Shown: positions 26,633 to 35,358, numbered from the stretch's first letter. The stretch is 64,000 bases of DNA from an uncultured Paraprevotella sp. (GCA_944321525.1 CALULQ010000005.1:62001-126000); one strand, 5' to 3'. Notes: generated by a model from the sequence alone, not told the origin. Program-made: numbers and translations.

Positions 26633-27862
26633 ATGGAAGAAGACCTCATCAAGTTTAATTTTCCTCGGAAGGAAGAAGGTTCGGTCCGCCCCGTCATCAT
26701 CAAGGTCGTGGGCGTAGGGGGCGGCGGGGGCAATGCCGTGGCCAACATGTTCCGCCAAGGCATCAAGGACGTGTCGTTCGCCGTGTGCAACACGGACAGC
26801 CAAATCCTTTTGGAATCCGAAATCCCTTGCAAGGTGCAGCTGGGACCGGGATTGGGAGCCGGTGGCGACCCCGAGAAGGGGCGGAAGTACGCCGAAGAAA
26901 GCTTGGAGGATTTGCGCACGCTCTTCGACGACGGCACGCAGATGGCCTTCGTCACCGCCGGGATGGGAGGAGGAACGGGCACCGGGGCGGCGCCCGTCAT
27001 CGCGCGGGTGGCCAAGTCGATGGGCATACTCACGGTGGGCATCGTGACGATTCCTTTTCTCTTCGAACTGAAGCCCCGCATCGCGCAAGCCCTGAAGGGC
27101 GTCGACGAATTGCGCAAGAACGTGGACGCCCTGCTGGTCATCAACAACGAGCGCATACTGGAGCTTTACAATGCCGACGTGCCCATCCCGGCCAAGGAGG
27201 CTTTCAAGCGGGCCGACGACATCCTCACCACGGCGGCGAAAAGCATCGCGGAGATCATCACGATGAAGGGCAACATCAACCGGGATTTCCGCGACGTGGA
27301 GGCCACGCTCAAGAACGGGAACAAGGCCATCATGACGACGGGGACGGCCAAGGGGGAAAACCGCGTGCAGAATGCCATACGCAGCGCTCTCAACTCGCCG
27401 CTCTTGCAGGACAACGACATACAGAAGTCGCAGAAGATGCTGTGCGTGCTCTACACGGGCGAGCGCCATCCGTTGCTCATCAACGAAATCAAGCAGATGA
27501 ACGAGTTCATCGCGTCGCTGAACAACCAGAACATCAACCTGATTTGGGGAATGTATGAAGACAACTCGTTGGACGAAGAAGCGAAAATCACCATCATCGC
27601 CACGGGGTTCGACCGCGCGGTGGCCGAAATGTCCGACCTTTCTTCCAGCCAGGAGGAAGAGGACCGCAAGATTGACGAACTGATACGGCAGTATTATGCC
27701 GTGCCGCAAAAGGGGAAAGAGGCTGCGGCAGAGGTGAAGGCTTCGGAGCGCGAGGAGCCGGACGCCGGAGAAGGACAGGTGGTTGAAACGCCACCGGTGG
27801 CGGAAAAGAAGTCCATTGTGCAAAGCATCAAGGATTGGATCAACCAGTTTGTGAGTGCCTGA
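26633..27862 (+). CDS. ftsZ: FtsZ-family tubulin-like GTPase
   Basis: 409 residues from ATG 26633 (a longer frame from 26594 adds only hydrophobic residues). The GTPase core is complete: VGVGGGGGNAV near 26-36, the tubulin signature GGGTGTG at 112-118, NNERILELY, and the T7-loop region NINRDFRDVEATLK. The C-terminal tail is a charged linker ending in an amphipathic helix (SIVQSIKDWINQFVSA) instead of a clear conserved FtsA-binding peptide. It is not in a division-and-cell-wall cluster: upstream is the GGGtGRT gene, downstream a convergent small gene. It may be a second FtsZ copy. As a GTPase it should polymerise at the inner face of the membrane. Confidence 0.88.
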   Translation: MEEDLIKFNFPRKEEGSVRPVIIKVVGVGGGGGNAVANMFRQGIKDVSFAVCNTDSQILLESEIPCKVQLGPGLGAGGDPEKGRKYAEESLEDLRTLFDDGTQMAFVTAGMGGGTGTGAAPVIARVAKSMGILTVGIVTIPFLFELKPRIAQALKGVDELRKNVDALLVINNERILELYNADVPIPAKEAFKRADDILTTAAKSIAEIITMKGNINRDFRDVEATLKNGNKAIMTTGTAKGENRVQNAIRSALNSPLLQDNDIQKSQKMLCVLYTGERHPLLINEIKQMNEFIASLNNQNINLIWGMYEDNSLDEEAKITIIATGFDRAVAEMSDLSSSQEEEDRKIDELIRQYYAVPQKGKEAAAEVKASEREEPDAGEGQVVETPPVAEKKSIVQSIKDWINQFVSA

Positions 27863-27882
27863 CGGGAACGGGGGGAGAAGAG

Positions 27883-27932
27883 ACATCCCAGAGGGGGCAA
27901 TGCGCCGCGGCGCATTGCCCCCTCTGGGATGT
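27883..27932. terminator. perfect 50-bp palindrome between convergent genes
   Basis: Each 25-base half (ACATCCCAGAGGGGGC... outward from the centre at 27907/27908) is the exact reverse complement of the other. It lies 20 bases after the ftsZ stop and 22 bases before the stop of the convergent small gene, so it can act as a shared bidirectional terminator. No T run follows on either side. Confidence 0.75.
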
Positions 27933-27954
27933 ACGATTATAGAATATCGGGTGG

Positions 27955-28164
27955 TCAGCAGCAAATGCTGTAGTACACGTTGCCGTCCAGCCGCTCTTCC
28001 TTGATCTTGTGCTCCTGCATCAGGCGTGCAATGCCGAGGCACAACTCCGTGGAACCCAGCTTGCAGAGGTGCTGCAGTTCGGCAAAGGTGCAACGGATGG
28101 TTCTCGACAAGGCTTTGTACACACTCATGCTGCGGGATTGGATCGTTCTTTCGTCTGGTAACAT
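27955..28164 (-). CDS. small winged-helix protein, DUF2582-like
   Basis: 69 residues from ATG 28164. An in-frame ATG at 28188 is only about 5 bases from the predicted transcription start, so the inner start is preferred. The pattern SVYKALSRTIRCTFAELQHLCKLGSTEL, then LCLGIARLMQEHKI and a beta wing (ERLDGNVYYSI) fits the small single winged-helix proteins common in Bacteroidota (DUF2582 type). These are thought to bind nucleic acid or partner proteins. It has its own promoter and is convergent to ftsZ. No target is visible. Confidence 0.65.
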   Translation of the reverse strand: MLPDERTIQSRSMSVYKALSRTIRCTFAELQHLCKLGSTELCLGIARLMQEHKIKEERLDGNVYYSICC

Positions 28165-28198
28165 ACTTCTTTCCTTTCTTTTGTTCATTACAAAGAAA

Positions 28199-28206
28199 CA
28201 AATATA
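28199..28206 (-). promoter_or_regulatory. -7 promoter box of the small winged-helix gene
   Basis: The minus strand reads TATATTTG, an exact TAnnTTTG. The predicted start near 28193 gives a leader of about 29 bases to ATG 28164. Confidence 0.55.
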
Positions 28207-28358
28207 TTCTTCGTGTTCGGATTAAAACTTCCCTAAGAGACGTTATTTTTATCCTTTATTCAGGATTTGCCCCTTCCGTTTGCTTGTAGGAAGCATTCCG
28301 GAGTCTGCGGGCCACTTTGCCGGCAGGCCTTCCGAAAGCTGCCGGACGATAGAAACGG

Positions 28359-28402
28359 ACAGCCCCGCCAAGAAAGGCCGGAACCCTTCCTGGCGGGGCT
28401 GT
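28359..28402 (-). terminator. terminator hairpin after rubrerythrin
   Basis: Perfect 12-bp arms (ACAGCCCCGCCA and TGGCGGGGCTGT) around a 20-base loop, 13 bases after the rubrerythrin stop on the minus strand. A short T-rich stretch (GTCCGTTTCT) follows in the direction of transcription. Confidence 0.7.
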
Positions 28403-28414
28403 ATGCAGGGGGAA

Positions 28415-28993
28415 TCAATAGTTCTCCTTCTTTACTTCGAAATAGGCTTGCGGGTGCAGGCAGGCCGGGCAAACCTTCGGGGCTTCCTTGCCCACGTGGA
28501 TGTAACCGCAGTTGCGGCACTGCCATACTGTCTCGCCGTCCTTGACGAACACCTTGAATTCCTCCAGGTTCTTCAGCAAGGCCAAGTAGCGTTCCTCGTG
28601 CCCCTTCTCGGCCACGGCAATCATGCGGTACATGGCAGCGATAGCCGGGAAGCCTTCTTCGTCCGCGATGTCGGCAAACTTGGGATAGTCCAGCGACCAT
28701 TCCTCATGTTCCCCTGCGGCAGCGGCCTTCAGATTCTCCATCGTGGTGCCGATGACTCCCGCGGGATAGCTGGCGGTGATTTCCACCATGCCGCCTTCCA
28801 ACCATTTGAACATCCTTTTGGCGTGCTCTTTCTCTTGGTCGGCCGTCTCGGTGAAGATGGCGGCAATCTGTTCGTAACCTTCCTTCTTTGCCGCACTGGC
28901 GAAGTAGGTGTATCTCATTCTTGCTTGCGATTCTCCGGCGAAAGAAACCATGAGGTTCTTCTCCGTGCGCGTTCCTTTAATACTCTTTTCCAT
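28415..28993 (-). CDS. rbr: rubrerythrin
   Basis: 192 residues, the standard length. The ferritin-like di-iron domain (about 1-150) has GESQARMRYTYFA, ADQEKEHAKRMFKWL and AVAEKGHEERYLALL, which supply the Glu and His ligands. The C-terminal rubredoxin domain has CRNC and CPAC, four Cys for one iron. Rubrerythrins reduce hydrogen peroxide in anaerobes using rubredoxin-type electron donors. The gene stands alone with its own -7 box and terminator. Nearby iron-sulfur-related genes fit a role in protecting such proteins from oxygen, though that link is inference. Confidence 0.95.
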   Translation of the reverse strand: MEKSIKGTRTEKNLMVSFAGESQARMRYTYFASAAKKEGYEQIAAIFTETADQEKEHAKRMFKWLEGGMVEITASYPAGVIGTTMENLKAAAAGEHEEWSLDYPKFADIADEEGFPAIAAMYRMIAVAEKGHEERYLALLKNLEEFKVFVKDGETVWQCRNCGYIHVGKEAPKVCPACLHPQAYFEVKKENY

Positions 28994-29047
28994 AGTCGTT
29001 GTTGTTTTAATGGGTGAATACTGTGCTCTGACCTTTCAGAGACAAGG

Positions 29048-29055
29048 CAAAGATA
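29048..29055 (-). promoter_or_regulatory. -7 promoter box of rubrerythrin
   Basis: The minus strand reads TATCTTTG, an exact TAnnTTTG, about 50 bases before the ATG at 28993. Confidence 0.6.
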
Positions 29056-29139
29056 CGAATATTATCTTCCATATTTGTATTCATTACAGCTTATTTCTCC
29101 CGATCGCGCGTTAAAGATTGTAAACATCCGTGGCGCGCA

Positions 29140-32100
29140 TTATTTTACCGTCACCTTGCGGACGGCGGTGCCCTGTCCTTGTGCGGCCTTCACGGTGTAT
29201 ACTCCCGGGGCGAAGCCGTGGCTCTCCATGTGCTGGCGGATGCCTTCCGGCGTGCAGGTGAATGTTCCTGCCAAAGCCCCGCCTGTCGTGTAGGCCTGCC
29301 ATTCCATGGCTTGTCCCGACGCTTTCAGGCCTTCGATGCCCGAGCCAGTCTGTACGCGCAAGATGCCTTCTTCGAGTCTCGAGGTGTCCCATTCCAAGCC
29401 CTCGCCCGGGCTGTCCAGTTCGAAGTCGTCGGACGTCAGTTGCGTCCGGTCGGCTTCCCACAATTGGAACTCGTCGCCGGGCTCGAGGGCGATGCCTTCT
29501 TTCACGAGCACCTTCAGCGTTCCGCGCATGGTCAGTCCGGCCAGTCCGGTCAGTTCCGTGCTGCGTCCCTGCCGCCCGATGTAGAATTGCAAGGTGGCGC
29601 CTGATGACACCGTCAGCCGCTTTCCGGCAAAGTCAATCTCGCCCGTGAGGGAATTCTCGCGTACGCCGGGGAAGAGTTTGCCGCCGCGTTCCACGGTGAC
29701 GGACGCATTCTCCAGCATGCCCATTCCGCACAGTGTGGCCCCGTCCTTCACGGTCAGCGCGCCGGTTCCCAGCATGCCGCTTCCAGCCGAACGGTTGTTC
29801 AGGCACAGCGTTCCGGCCGAGATGGTACAACTGCCTGTGAAGCTGTTCGTCTTGGTGACGGTCATGGTACCGCTGCCCACTTTCTCGAACATGGTGCCGG
29901 TGCCTTTCACTGTGGCATAGAAGGTGAAGTCTTCATTGAGCGATCCCACTCTCCACGTGTTCACGCCCGAGTTGTAGTTGGGGCTCAGGGTGCCGAGCGT
30001 GCCTCCCCCTGTTACCTTGCCGATGGTGAACGACTTGCCGGAGTTGGTCACTTCCACGCCTTCGGGAATGTTCAGCGTGGCGTTGGGCAATCCGTAAGAG
30101 TTGTCCAGTGAGAATACGTTCCCTGAAACCAAAGGCTCCACCGTGCCTTCGAAGGCCGACCAGTCGCCTTGCAGGTAGGTGCGGATGAACGGGATGTTGA
30201 CTCTCACCTTGCCTTTGCCGTAGAGCCGTCCCGTGTAGTTGCACCGTCCGTCCAGATACATGTAGGCTTCCACTCCTTCGTTGACCTTGAAGTGGTTGCT
30301 GTTGGTGCTGTATGAACCGTTGTTATCGTTGTCGGCATACGTGGAGTTGCCGGCAAACACCAGTGTGTCGCCAAAGTTCACGTTGTCGGTCTTGGCGCGC
30401 AGCGTCCCTGCTTTCAGGATGACATATTCCATGCTTTGCGTGCCCGACAGGGCCAGTTCGCCGTTCCCGTCTTTGGTCAGGACGCCGCCTTCGAACGGGG
30501 CTTCCATCGTGAAGTTACCTTGCGTGTAGAGCGTGCCGCCGCCCTCGCCGAGCGTGATGGGCGTGCCGTTGGTCACGGCCGTGCTGTTCAGCAGCGTTGC
30601 CCCGTTGCGGATTTCCAGTTTCCCGTGCTCCTGTGTGTAGGTGCCCAGCGAACCGTTGGTGGTGATGCTGTTGGCCAGGGAGGCCACGACCGTCGTGCCG
30701 CCTTCGAGCACGGTCTTGCCGGTGTAGGAGTTGGTCTGGTTGACGTTCAGCCGCCCTTCCCCTTGTTTGGTGAGCCGGGCTTCTCCCGTGATGCTTCCTT
30801 CTCCGGCAAGGATATAAGACTTTTCCTCGTTTTTGAAGAGAACGTGCGAGGGGCGCACGTCTTCGGCCAACCGCACGTTGGCGTAGGGCGCGGCGTCGTC
30901 GAATACCACTTCGTCGCCTGTCACGAACACATCGGGCTCACCTTCGAAGTTGAAGTTGGCCGTGTGGTTCAGGTCCCAGCTGTTGTTATCTTCGCTGCCG
31001 TTCCAATACACGGTGCCGGCCGTGCGGCTGTTCGCAACGACCAGATAGAGGTTGCCGTTGTCCCATTCCAGCGAGAGAGGCAGTCCTTCCAATCCTTCCA
31101 GTTTCACCCGCGAGAGGTCGCCTTCCACTGCTGCGGCGTGTGCGATGCAGTATTTCCCGGCGGCCAGTTGCGTTTCGCCGGCTGCGGCGTGCGCCACGAA
31201 GCGGAACACCGGTGCGTCGTATGCCGGGCCGTTGCTCCGGTCATTGGTCTTCAGCACCAGGTTGCCGTCCAGCGTGAGCACGTCGGCCTGCATCCCGTCG
31301 GCATAGAGGTCGAATTCCGCTATGGCGCCGAAGTTCAGCACGGCACTGTCCACCTTGAGCGTGCCCGCCTGCGTGCCGTCTCCGATGCGCAGCACGGCGG
31401 CATATTCCATTTCGATGTCCTTCCCCAGTTCGCCCGAAGCGTTCAGTTCGGCAAAGCGGTTCATCCATACCCGGCTGTTGGGCAGCGTGCCGTTGAAGTT
31501 GGTCGTTCCGCCCCAAAGGTAAGTTCCGCCGCTATAAGTCTGGTTGCCGCCGAAGGTCAGTATGCCTTCGCCCTGTTTCACCAGTCGCATTTCGCCCGTG
31601 AGGGTGCCGCCCTGCAGTGTGTATTCCGAACGGGTGGTCGTGATGCGGTCGTTGTCGTCGTTCCCCTCGGTGTGCGCGAAGGCGTTCACCGTCAGGATAT
31701 AGGGTGCCGCCCCTTCGGCCACCGTCACGGTTCCGCCTTCGGGGTTGGCCAGCAGCACGTGCTGCCCGTTTTGCGCGGCCGTAATGGCATCCGTCACTTC
31801 CGTCCGCCCGTTGGTCATCACCGGCGGCGGGGCCACGGTGATGCCTTCAGCCTCGCCCAGGAAGTAGCTGGTGTGGGGCGGCTGGTTGTAGCCGCACATC
31901 TGCCATGCCACGGCCTGCCGGTATTGCATGTCGTGGAGCAGGGTGTAGTTCCGCCACGGCGTTTCGTCCGTGGTGGTGTAGATGCGCAGCGATTGGTTGT
32001 CTTCCGCACGCAAGATGAGTTCTTCGCGCCAGTCGCCCAGGATGTCGGCCTGCAGCGACGGCGTGTTCTTCGTCCAGTTGTTCATCTTCGTGCCTGTGGC

Positions 32101-33681
32101 CCTGAAGATGGGCGTCCACGACCCGAATTTGTGTACCACGGCCGGTCCTTCCGTCCCGTCGCCGTTTATCGTTTCCGAGCACAAGTCGCCGTCCCAGTAG
32201 ATGCGGAAGTTGTCGTCGATGCCCGCCGTGTTGTCGCCCAAGATTTTGTCCGTCACGGTGCTGAGCAGTCCCATCCCGACGGCCACGGCCTGGCTGCCCA
32301 GGTATTGGTCGGTGAAGTTGCCGGCCATGGCCCGTCCGCAGTCGCGTCCCAGGTGGTGCATGTAGTAAATCTTGCTGGTGGTGGCGTCGCGGTAGTTCGC
32401 TCCCTGTGCGTTCTCGTTGCAGGCGAATATTTCCTGTCCCTTGCGGTAGGGGTCGAAGTCGCTGCAGTGCTGTGCGTCGCCGTGCCCCAGTCCGGTGGTG
32501 GAGAGTCCCTTGCCGTTGTCGTCAATCACCATCGAGCCGTAGACGATTTCGTCCCGTCCGTCCCAGTCCACGTCGGCTATGCCATAGTTGTGGTATCCCT
32601 GTCCGAACCACGGGCTGCCGCCGGTGCTGCAGTTCCATCGCCAGCGCACGGTGAGTTCGTGCGTCTGCGGGTTCACGTCGTAGGCAATCATCTTGTGGCG
32701 GGTGTAGATGCCCCGGGCCAGGAACACGCTCGGTTTCCGTCCGTCGAGGTACGGCGCGCCGAAGAAGAACTTGTTCGAGCGGTGACCGTAGCCGTCGCCC
32801 CAAACGGCGTTCAGGTCGCTCTCCCCGGCCTCGAAGCGCTTCAGAGGGAATTCCATGGGCTCGCCGTAGAGCTGTGCCGTGGCCCCTTCCATATATATAA
32901 GGTATTCGTTGCCCGCCGTGGCATAGGTCATGTTGCCGCTGTGGGAGATCTGGTCGCGATAGTTGGCCTTGAGGTCGCCGACGACGGCTTGTTGCCGGCC
33001 CTCGGCGTCGCGGATGATGGTGCCGTCCGTGGCGCGCATCAGCACTTCCGCCTTACCGTCCAGGTCCCAGTCGTAGGCGATGATGTTCGTCTCCACGTGC
33101 CCGCTGTTGATCATGTTCGGGCCCACGTCGATGGCCCACAGCTTCGTGCCGTCCAGCTTGTAGGCCTCGAAGAAGGCATACGCGCTGTCGTTGGGCACGT
33201 CGAACAGGCCGTCGGGGTCGTAGATGCGCTTCACGATGATTTCATATTCCCCGTCGCCGTCCAGGTCGGCCGCCGTGGCGTCGTTCAGGCTGTAGCTGGC
33301 GGTGATGTCCGTGCCGCGGCGGGAATAGATTTTGCCCATGGGGATTTCCATGTATTGCTGGTTCCACACCTTGGCGGGCTTGGAATCATCCTGTTCCACG
33401 CCCCGCACCACGGCCCTCACGGTGTAGGTGGAGGAGAGGCTGCCCCCCGCGTCGGTGAAGTTGGACACGTCCAGCGGTTCGGGGTTGACCCGCGTGCCGT
33501 CGCGGTAGAGGTTGTACTGGGTGTCATAGTATTCCGTGCCGTCTATGCGCCAGCTGGCGAAGACGCCGTCTGCGGTCTGCACGGCCACGAGTCCGCGGTC
33601 GAGCGTTTCCATTTGCCGTTGTGCGGCAACGGGGAGCCCGCTGAATACCAAAATGGGAAAGAGTAGTTTCTTTTTCATCAT
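29140..33681 (-). CDS. PL11-type rhamnogalacturonan lyase fused to a passenger-type beta-helix
   Basis: 1513 residues with a signal peptide (residues 1-20). The first about 625 residues match rhamnogalacturonan endolyases of polysaccharide lyase family 11 (YesW/YesX type): METLDRGLVAV, repeated calcium-binding DLDGDGEYEI, DWDLDGKAEVL, VDWDGRDEI, and the closing PPHTSYFLGE. The next about 750 residues form a repetitive beta-helix with at least four passenger-associated repeats (LVKQGEGILTFGGNQTYSGG, LTKQGEGRLNVNQTNSYTGK, LTKDGNGELALSGTQS, FEKVGSGTMTVTKTNSFTG). The end is a sorting-like tail (GFAPGVYTVKAAQGQ). The lyase should cut the pectin rhamnogalacturonan-I backbone; the helix may display it at the cell surface. 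No SusC/SusD pair lies beside it. Confidence 0.82.
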   Translation of the reverse strand: MMKKKLLFPILVFSGLPVAAQRQMETLDRGLVAVQTADGVFASWRIDGTEYYDTQYNLYRDGTRVNPEPLDVSNFTDAGGSLSSTYTVRAVVRGVEQDDSKPAKVWNQQYMEIPMGKIYSRRGTDITASYSLNDATAADLDGDGEYEIIVKRIYDPDGLFDVPNDSAYAFFEAYKLDGTKLWAIDVGPNMINSGHVETNIIAYDWDLDGKAEVLMRATDGTIIRDAEGRQQAVVGDLKANYRDQISHSGNMTYATAGNEYLIYMEGATAQLYGEPMEFPLKRFEAGESDLNAVWGDGYGHRSNKFFFGAPYLDGRKPSVFLARGIYTRHKMIAYDVNPQTHELTVRWRWNCSTGGSPWFGQGYHNYGIADVDWDGRDEIVYGSMVIDDNGKGLSTTGLGHGDAQHCSDFDPYRKGQEIFACNENAQGANYRDATTSKIYYMHHLGRDCGRAMAGNFTDQYLGSQAVAVGMGLLSTVTDKILGDNTAGIDDNFRIYWDGDLCSETINGDGTEGPAVVHKFGSWTPIFRATGTKMNNWTKNTPSLQADILGDWREELILRAEDNQSLRIYTTTDETPWRNYTLLHDMQYRQAVAWQMCGYNQPPHTSYFLGEAEGITVAPPPVMTNGRTEVTDAITAAQNGQHVLLANPEGGTVTVAEGAAPYILTVNAFAHTEGNDDNDRITTTRSEYTLQGGTLTGEMRLVKQGEGILTFGGNQTYSGGTYLWGGTTNFNGTLPNSRVWMNRFAELNASGELGKDIEMEYAAVLRIGDGTQAGTLKVDSAVLNFGAIAEFDLYADGMQADVLTLDGNLVLKTNDRSNGPAYDAPVFRFVAHAAAGETQLAAGKYCIAHAAAVEGDLSRVKLEGLEGLPLSLEWDNGNLYLVVANSRTAGTVYWNGSEDNNSWDLNHTANFNFEGEPDVFVTGDEVVFDDAAPYANVRLAEDVRPSHVLFKNEEKSYILAGEGSITGEARLTKQGEGRLNVNQTNSYTGKTVLEGGTTVVASLANSITTNGSLGTYTQEHGKLEIRNGATLLNSTAVTNGTPITLGEGGGTLYTQGNFTMEAPFEGGVLTKDGNGELALSGTQSMEYVILKAGTLRAKTDNVNFGDTLVFAGNSTYADNDNNGSYSTNSNHFKVNEGVEAYMYLDGRCNYTGRLYGKGKVRVNIPFIRTYLQGDWSAFEGTVEPLVSGNVFSLDNSYGLPNATLNIPEGVEVTNSGKSFTIGKVTGGGTLGTLSPNYNSGVNTWRVGSLNEDFTFYATVKGTGTMFEKVGSGTMTVTKTNSFTGSCTISAGTLCLNNRSAGSGMLGTGALTVKDGATLCGMGMLENASVTVERGGKLFPGVRENSLTGEIDFAGKRLTVSSGATLQFYIGRQGRSTELTGLAGLTMRGTLKVLVKEGIALEPGDEFQLWEADRTQLTSDDFELDSPGEGLEWDTSRLEEGILRVQTGSGIEGLKASGQAMEWQAYTTGGALAGTFTCTPEGIRQHMESHGFAPGVYTVKAAQGQGTAVRKVTVK

Positions 33682-33712
33682 GATTTATGGGTTAATGTGT
33701 TTTTGTTCGTTG

Positions 33713-33720
33713 CAAATATA
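33713..33720 (-). promoter_or_regulatory. -7 promoter box of the PL11 lyase gene
   Basis: The minus strand reads TATATTTG, an exact TAnnTTTG, about 32 bases before the ATG at 33681. Confidence 0.6.
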
Positions 33721-33774
33721 GGCGGGCCGGGTTGGTTTCGGCTTATGTTTTTTGTCCAATCGCCTGCGTTATTT

Positions 33775-33819
33775 GTCCGAAAGTCCTTTCTTCCACAACT
33801 TTGCGTCCGAAAGTCCTTT
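33775..33819. repeat. 15-bp direct repeat upstream of the lyase promoter
   Basis: GTCCGAAAGTCCTTT occurs at 33775-33789 and again at 33805-33819, a centre spacing of 30 bases (about three helical turns). A weaker match (GTCCAAT) is at 33754. The position, 55-100 bp upstream of the minus-strand -7 box, would suit binding sites of an activator for the lyase gene. Confidence 0.45.
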
Positions 33820-33885
33820 GCCGCCGGCAATCGCAAAGATACGGAAAAAGTCCCGTGGCGCGGCATGAATATCCGTAATTATGGT

Positions 33886-33893
33886 TATTTTTG
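33886..33893 (+). promoter_or_regulatory. -7 promoter box, upstream of DUF418 gene (distal)
   Basis: TATTTTTG, an exact TAnnTTTG, 81 bases before the ATG at 33974. A second box lies 45 bases further on, so the gene may have tandem promoters. Confidence 0.45.
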
Positions 33894-33930
33894 CGCGAAT
33901 TTGTCTACCGTCCTGTCGGGCGGAAAACCG

Positions 33931-33938
33931 TAATTTTG
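33931..33938 (+). promoter_or_regulatory. -7 promoter box of DUF418 gene (proximal)
   Basis: TAATTTTG, an exact TAnnTTTG, 36 bases before the ATG at 33974. Confidence 0.6.
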
Positions 33939-33973
33939 CACCAACCATAAACCATGGCATTACATTTTGTCTT

Positions 33974-35236
33974 ATGAATCCACCACTCACTCCTGCCGCG
34001 GGGGCGGGGCCAGCCGCTCCCGTCCGCTCGTCCGAGCGATATGTCGTCCTCGACGCCTTGCGCGGCTTTGCCATCCTGGGCATCTGCATGGCCAACTTTC
34101 CCGAGTTCTCGCTCTACACTTTCCAAAGTGCCGAGGCGGCCGCGGCCATGCCCGCGGCGGAGCTGGACCGCACGCTGCGCGCCCTGCTCTACTTCTTCGT
34201 CGACGGCAAGTTCTACACGCTCTTTTCCCTGCTTTTCGGCATTGGCTTTTCCATCATCATCGCCAATGCCGCGCGGAAGGGGGCCGACGGCTTCCGCATT
34301 TTCTACCGGCGGATGGCGGTGCTCGCCGTCGTCGGTTTCCTCCACCTGATGTTCATCTGGAGCGGCGACATACTGATGCTCTATGCCTTGCTGGGCATGC
34401 TGCTGCCGCTGTTCCGCCGCGTGTCGGACCGCGGCCTGTTGCGCGCTTCGGCTTTCTTCCTCCTGCTGCCCGTCGTGGTGGACGCGTTGGCCGAGGCTTT
34501 CAGCGTGCGGCTTTCGGCGGCGGCCGTGCGCGCCCAATGGCACTATTGTGACCTGTACGGCATCACGGAAGAAAACTTCGGCCGTTGGCTTCGCGATGCG
34601 GACTCCTACTGGGAGGTGTTCCAGTTTCTGGTGCAGGGCGCCTTGGTGCGCGTGCAGGAGTTTGTCGACGGCAACCGCTATTTCAAGGTGTTCGGCCTGT
34701 TCCTCTTGGGGTTCTATATTGGCCGCAACCGGATGTATGCCGGCTTGGAGGCGCGCGTCCGCCTGCTCCGGCGCGTGACGGCCTGGGGCTTTGGCGCGGG
34801 GCTACCCTTGTCGGCACTCTATGCCTGGAGCGGCATGAACGGCCATCCGTGGGGCAATGCCGTGCACACGCTCGTCTATACCGCCAGTGTCTATCCCCTC
34901 GGGCTGGCCTATCTGTGCGGCTTCTGCCTGCTCTATCTCCGGTGGCGGAGTGCCGCGGTGTGGACGGCCCTGGCCGCTCCCGGGCGGATGGCGCTGACGA
35001 ACTACATCGGCCAGTCTGTTGCCGGCATGTTCCTCTTCTACGGCATAGGGTTGGGATGGGGAGCGCAAGTCGGTCTGGCGCAGACGGAGGTCGTCGCGCT
35101 GGCGGTCTACGTGGCCCAGATGCTGGTCAGCCACTGGTGGCTTTCGGCTTTCCGCTTCGGACCGCTGGAGTGGATTTGGCGGATGCTGACCTACGGACGC
35201 CGGTTTGAATTGCGGAAACGGGGCGCAGAGGCGTAG
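33974..35236 (+). CDS. DUF418-family polytopic membrane protein
   Basis: 420 residues from ATG 33974; an upstream in-frame start at 33881 lies before both promoters and is rejected. The family start RYVVLDALRGFAILGICMAN and FYTLFSLLFGIGFSIII are clear, and the C-terminal half carries GRMALTNYIGQS, the conserved end-domain motif. About ten transmembrane helices. The family is related to membrane acyltransferases and has been linked to export or envelope modification, but no reaction is established. It has tandem -7 boxes and is convergent with the flavin-binding protein gene, with repeat C between them. Confidence 0.85.
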   Translation: MNPPLTPAAGAGPAAPVRSSERYVVLDALRGFAILGICMANFPEFSLYTFQSAEAAAAMPAAELDRTLRALLYFFVDGKFYTLFSLLFGIGFSIIIANAARKGADGFRIFYRRMAVLAVVGFLHLMFIWSGDILMLYALLGMLLPLFRRVSDRGLLRASAFFLLLPVVVDALAEAFSVRLSAAAVRAQWHYCDLYGITEENFGRWLRDADSYWEVFQFLVQGALVRVQEFVDGNRYFKVFGLFLLGFYIGRNRMYAGLEARVRLLRRVTAWGFGAGLPLSALYAWSGMNGHPWGNAVHTLVYTASVYPLGLAYLCGFCLLYLRWRSAAVWTALAAPGRMALTNYIGQSVAGMFLFYGIGLGWGAQVGLAQTEVVALAVYVAQMLVSHWWLSAFRFGPLEWIWRMLTYGRRFELRKRGAEA

Positions 35237-35257
35237 GCGCCGCCGCGCATGCCCGTA

Positions 35258-35321
35258 GCGTACTCTGCGGAGCGTACTTGAGTACTTGCCGCAGAGTACT
35301 CGAGTACTTTGCGGCAAGTAC
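35258..35321. repeat. modular palindromic intergenic repeat, copy C
   Basis: Three-spacer copy: CGTACTTGAGTACT and AGTACTCGAGTACT are the 14-bp units, with 8-bp spacers CTGCGGAG, TGCCGCAG and TTGCGGCA. The middle spacer is inverted relative to the outer ones. It fills the 122-bp gap between two convergent genes (ends at 35236 and 35359), a place where it could act as a terminator. Confidence 0.85.
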
Positions 35322-35358
35322 GATTCCGCACTCCGCATGGCAACCTCCCGTCGAGCGG

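Noticed and set aside
28320..28345. Small hairpin with 7-bp arms CCGGCAG/CTGCCGG
   Set aside because: Short stem in a GC-rich gap with no T run; the larger hairpin at 28359-28402 explains termination better.
30436..33666. A 1076-codon open frame on the plus strand opposite the PL11 lyase
   Set aside because: It is exactly antisense to a protein with clear domains, has no promoter or signal, and its translation is rich in His, Val, Gly and Arg, as expected from GC-rich third positions of the true gene.
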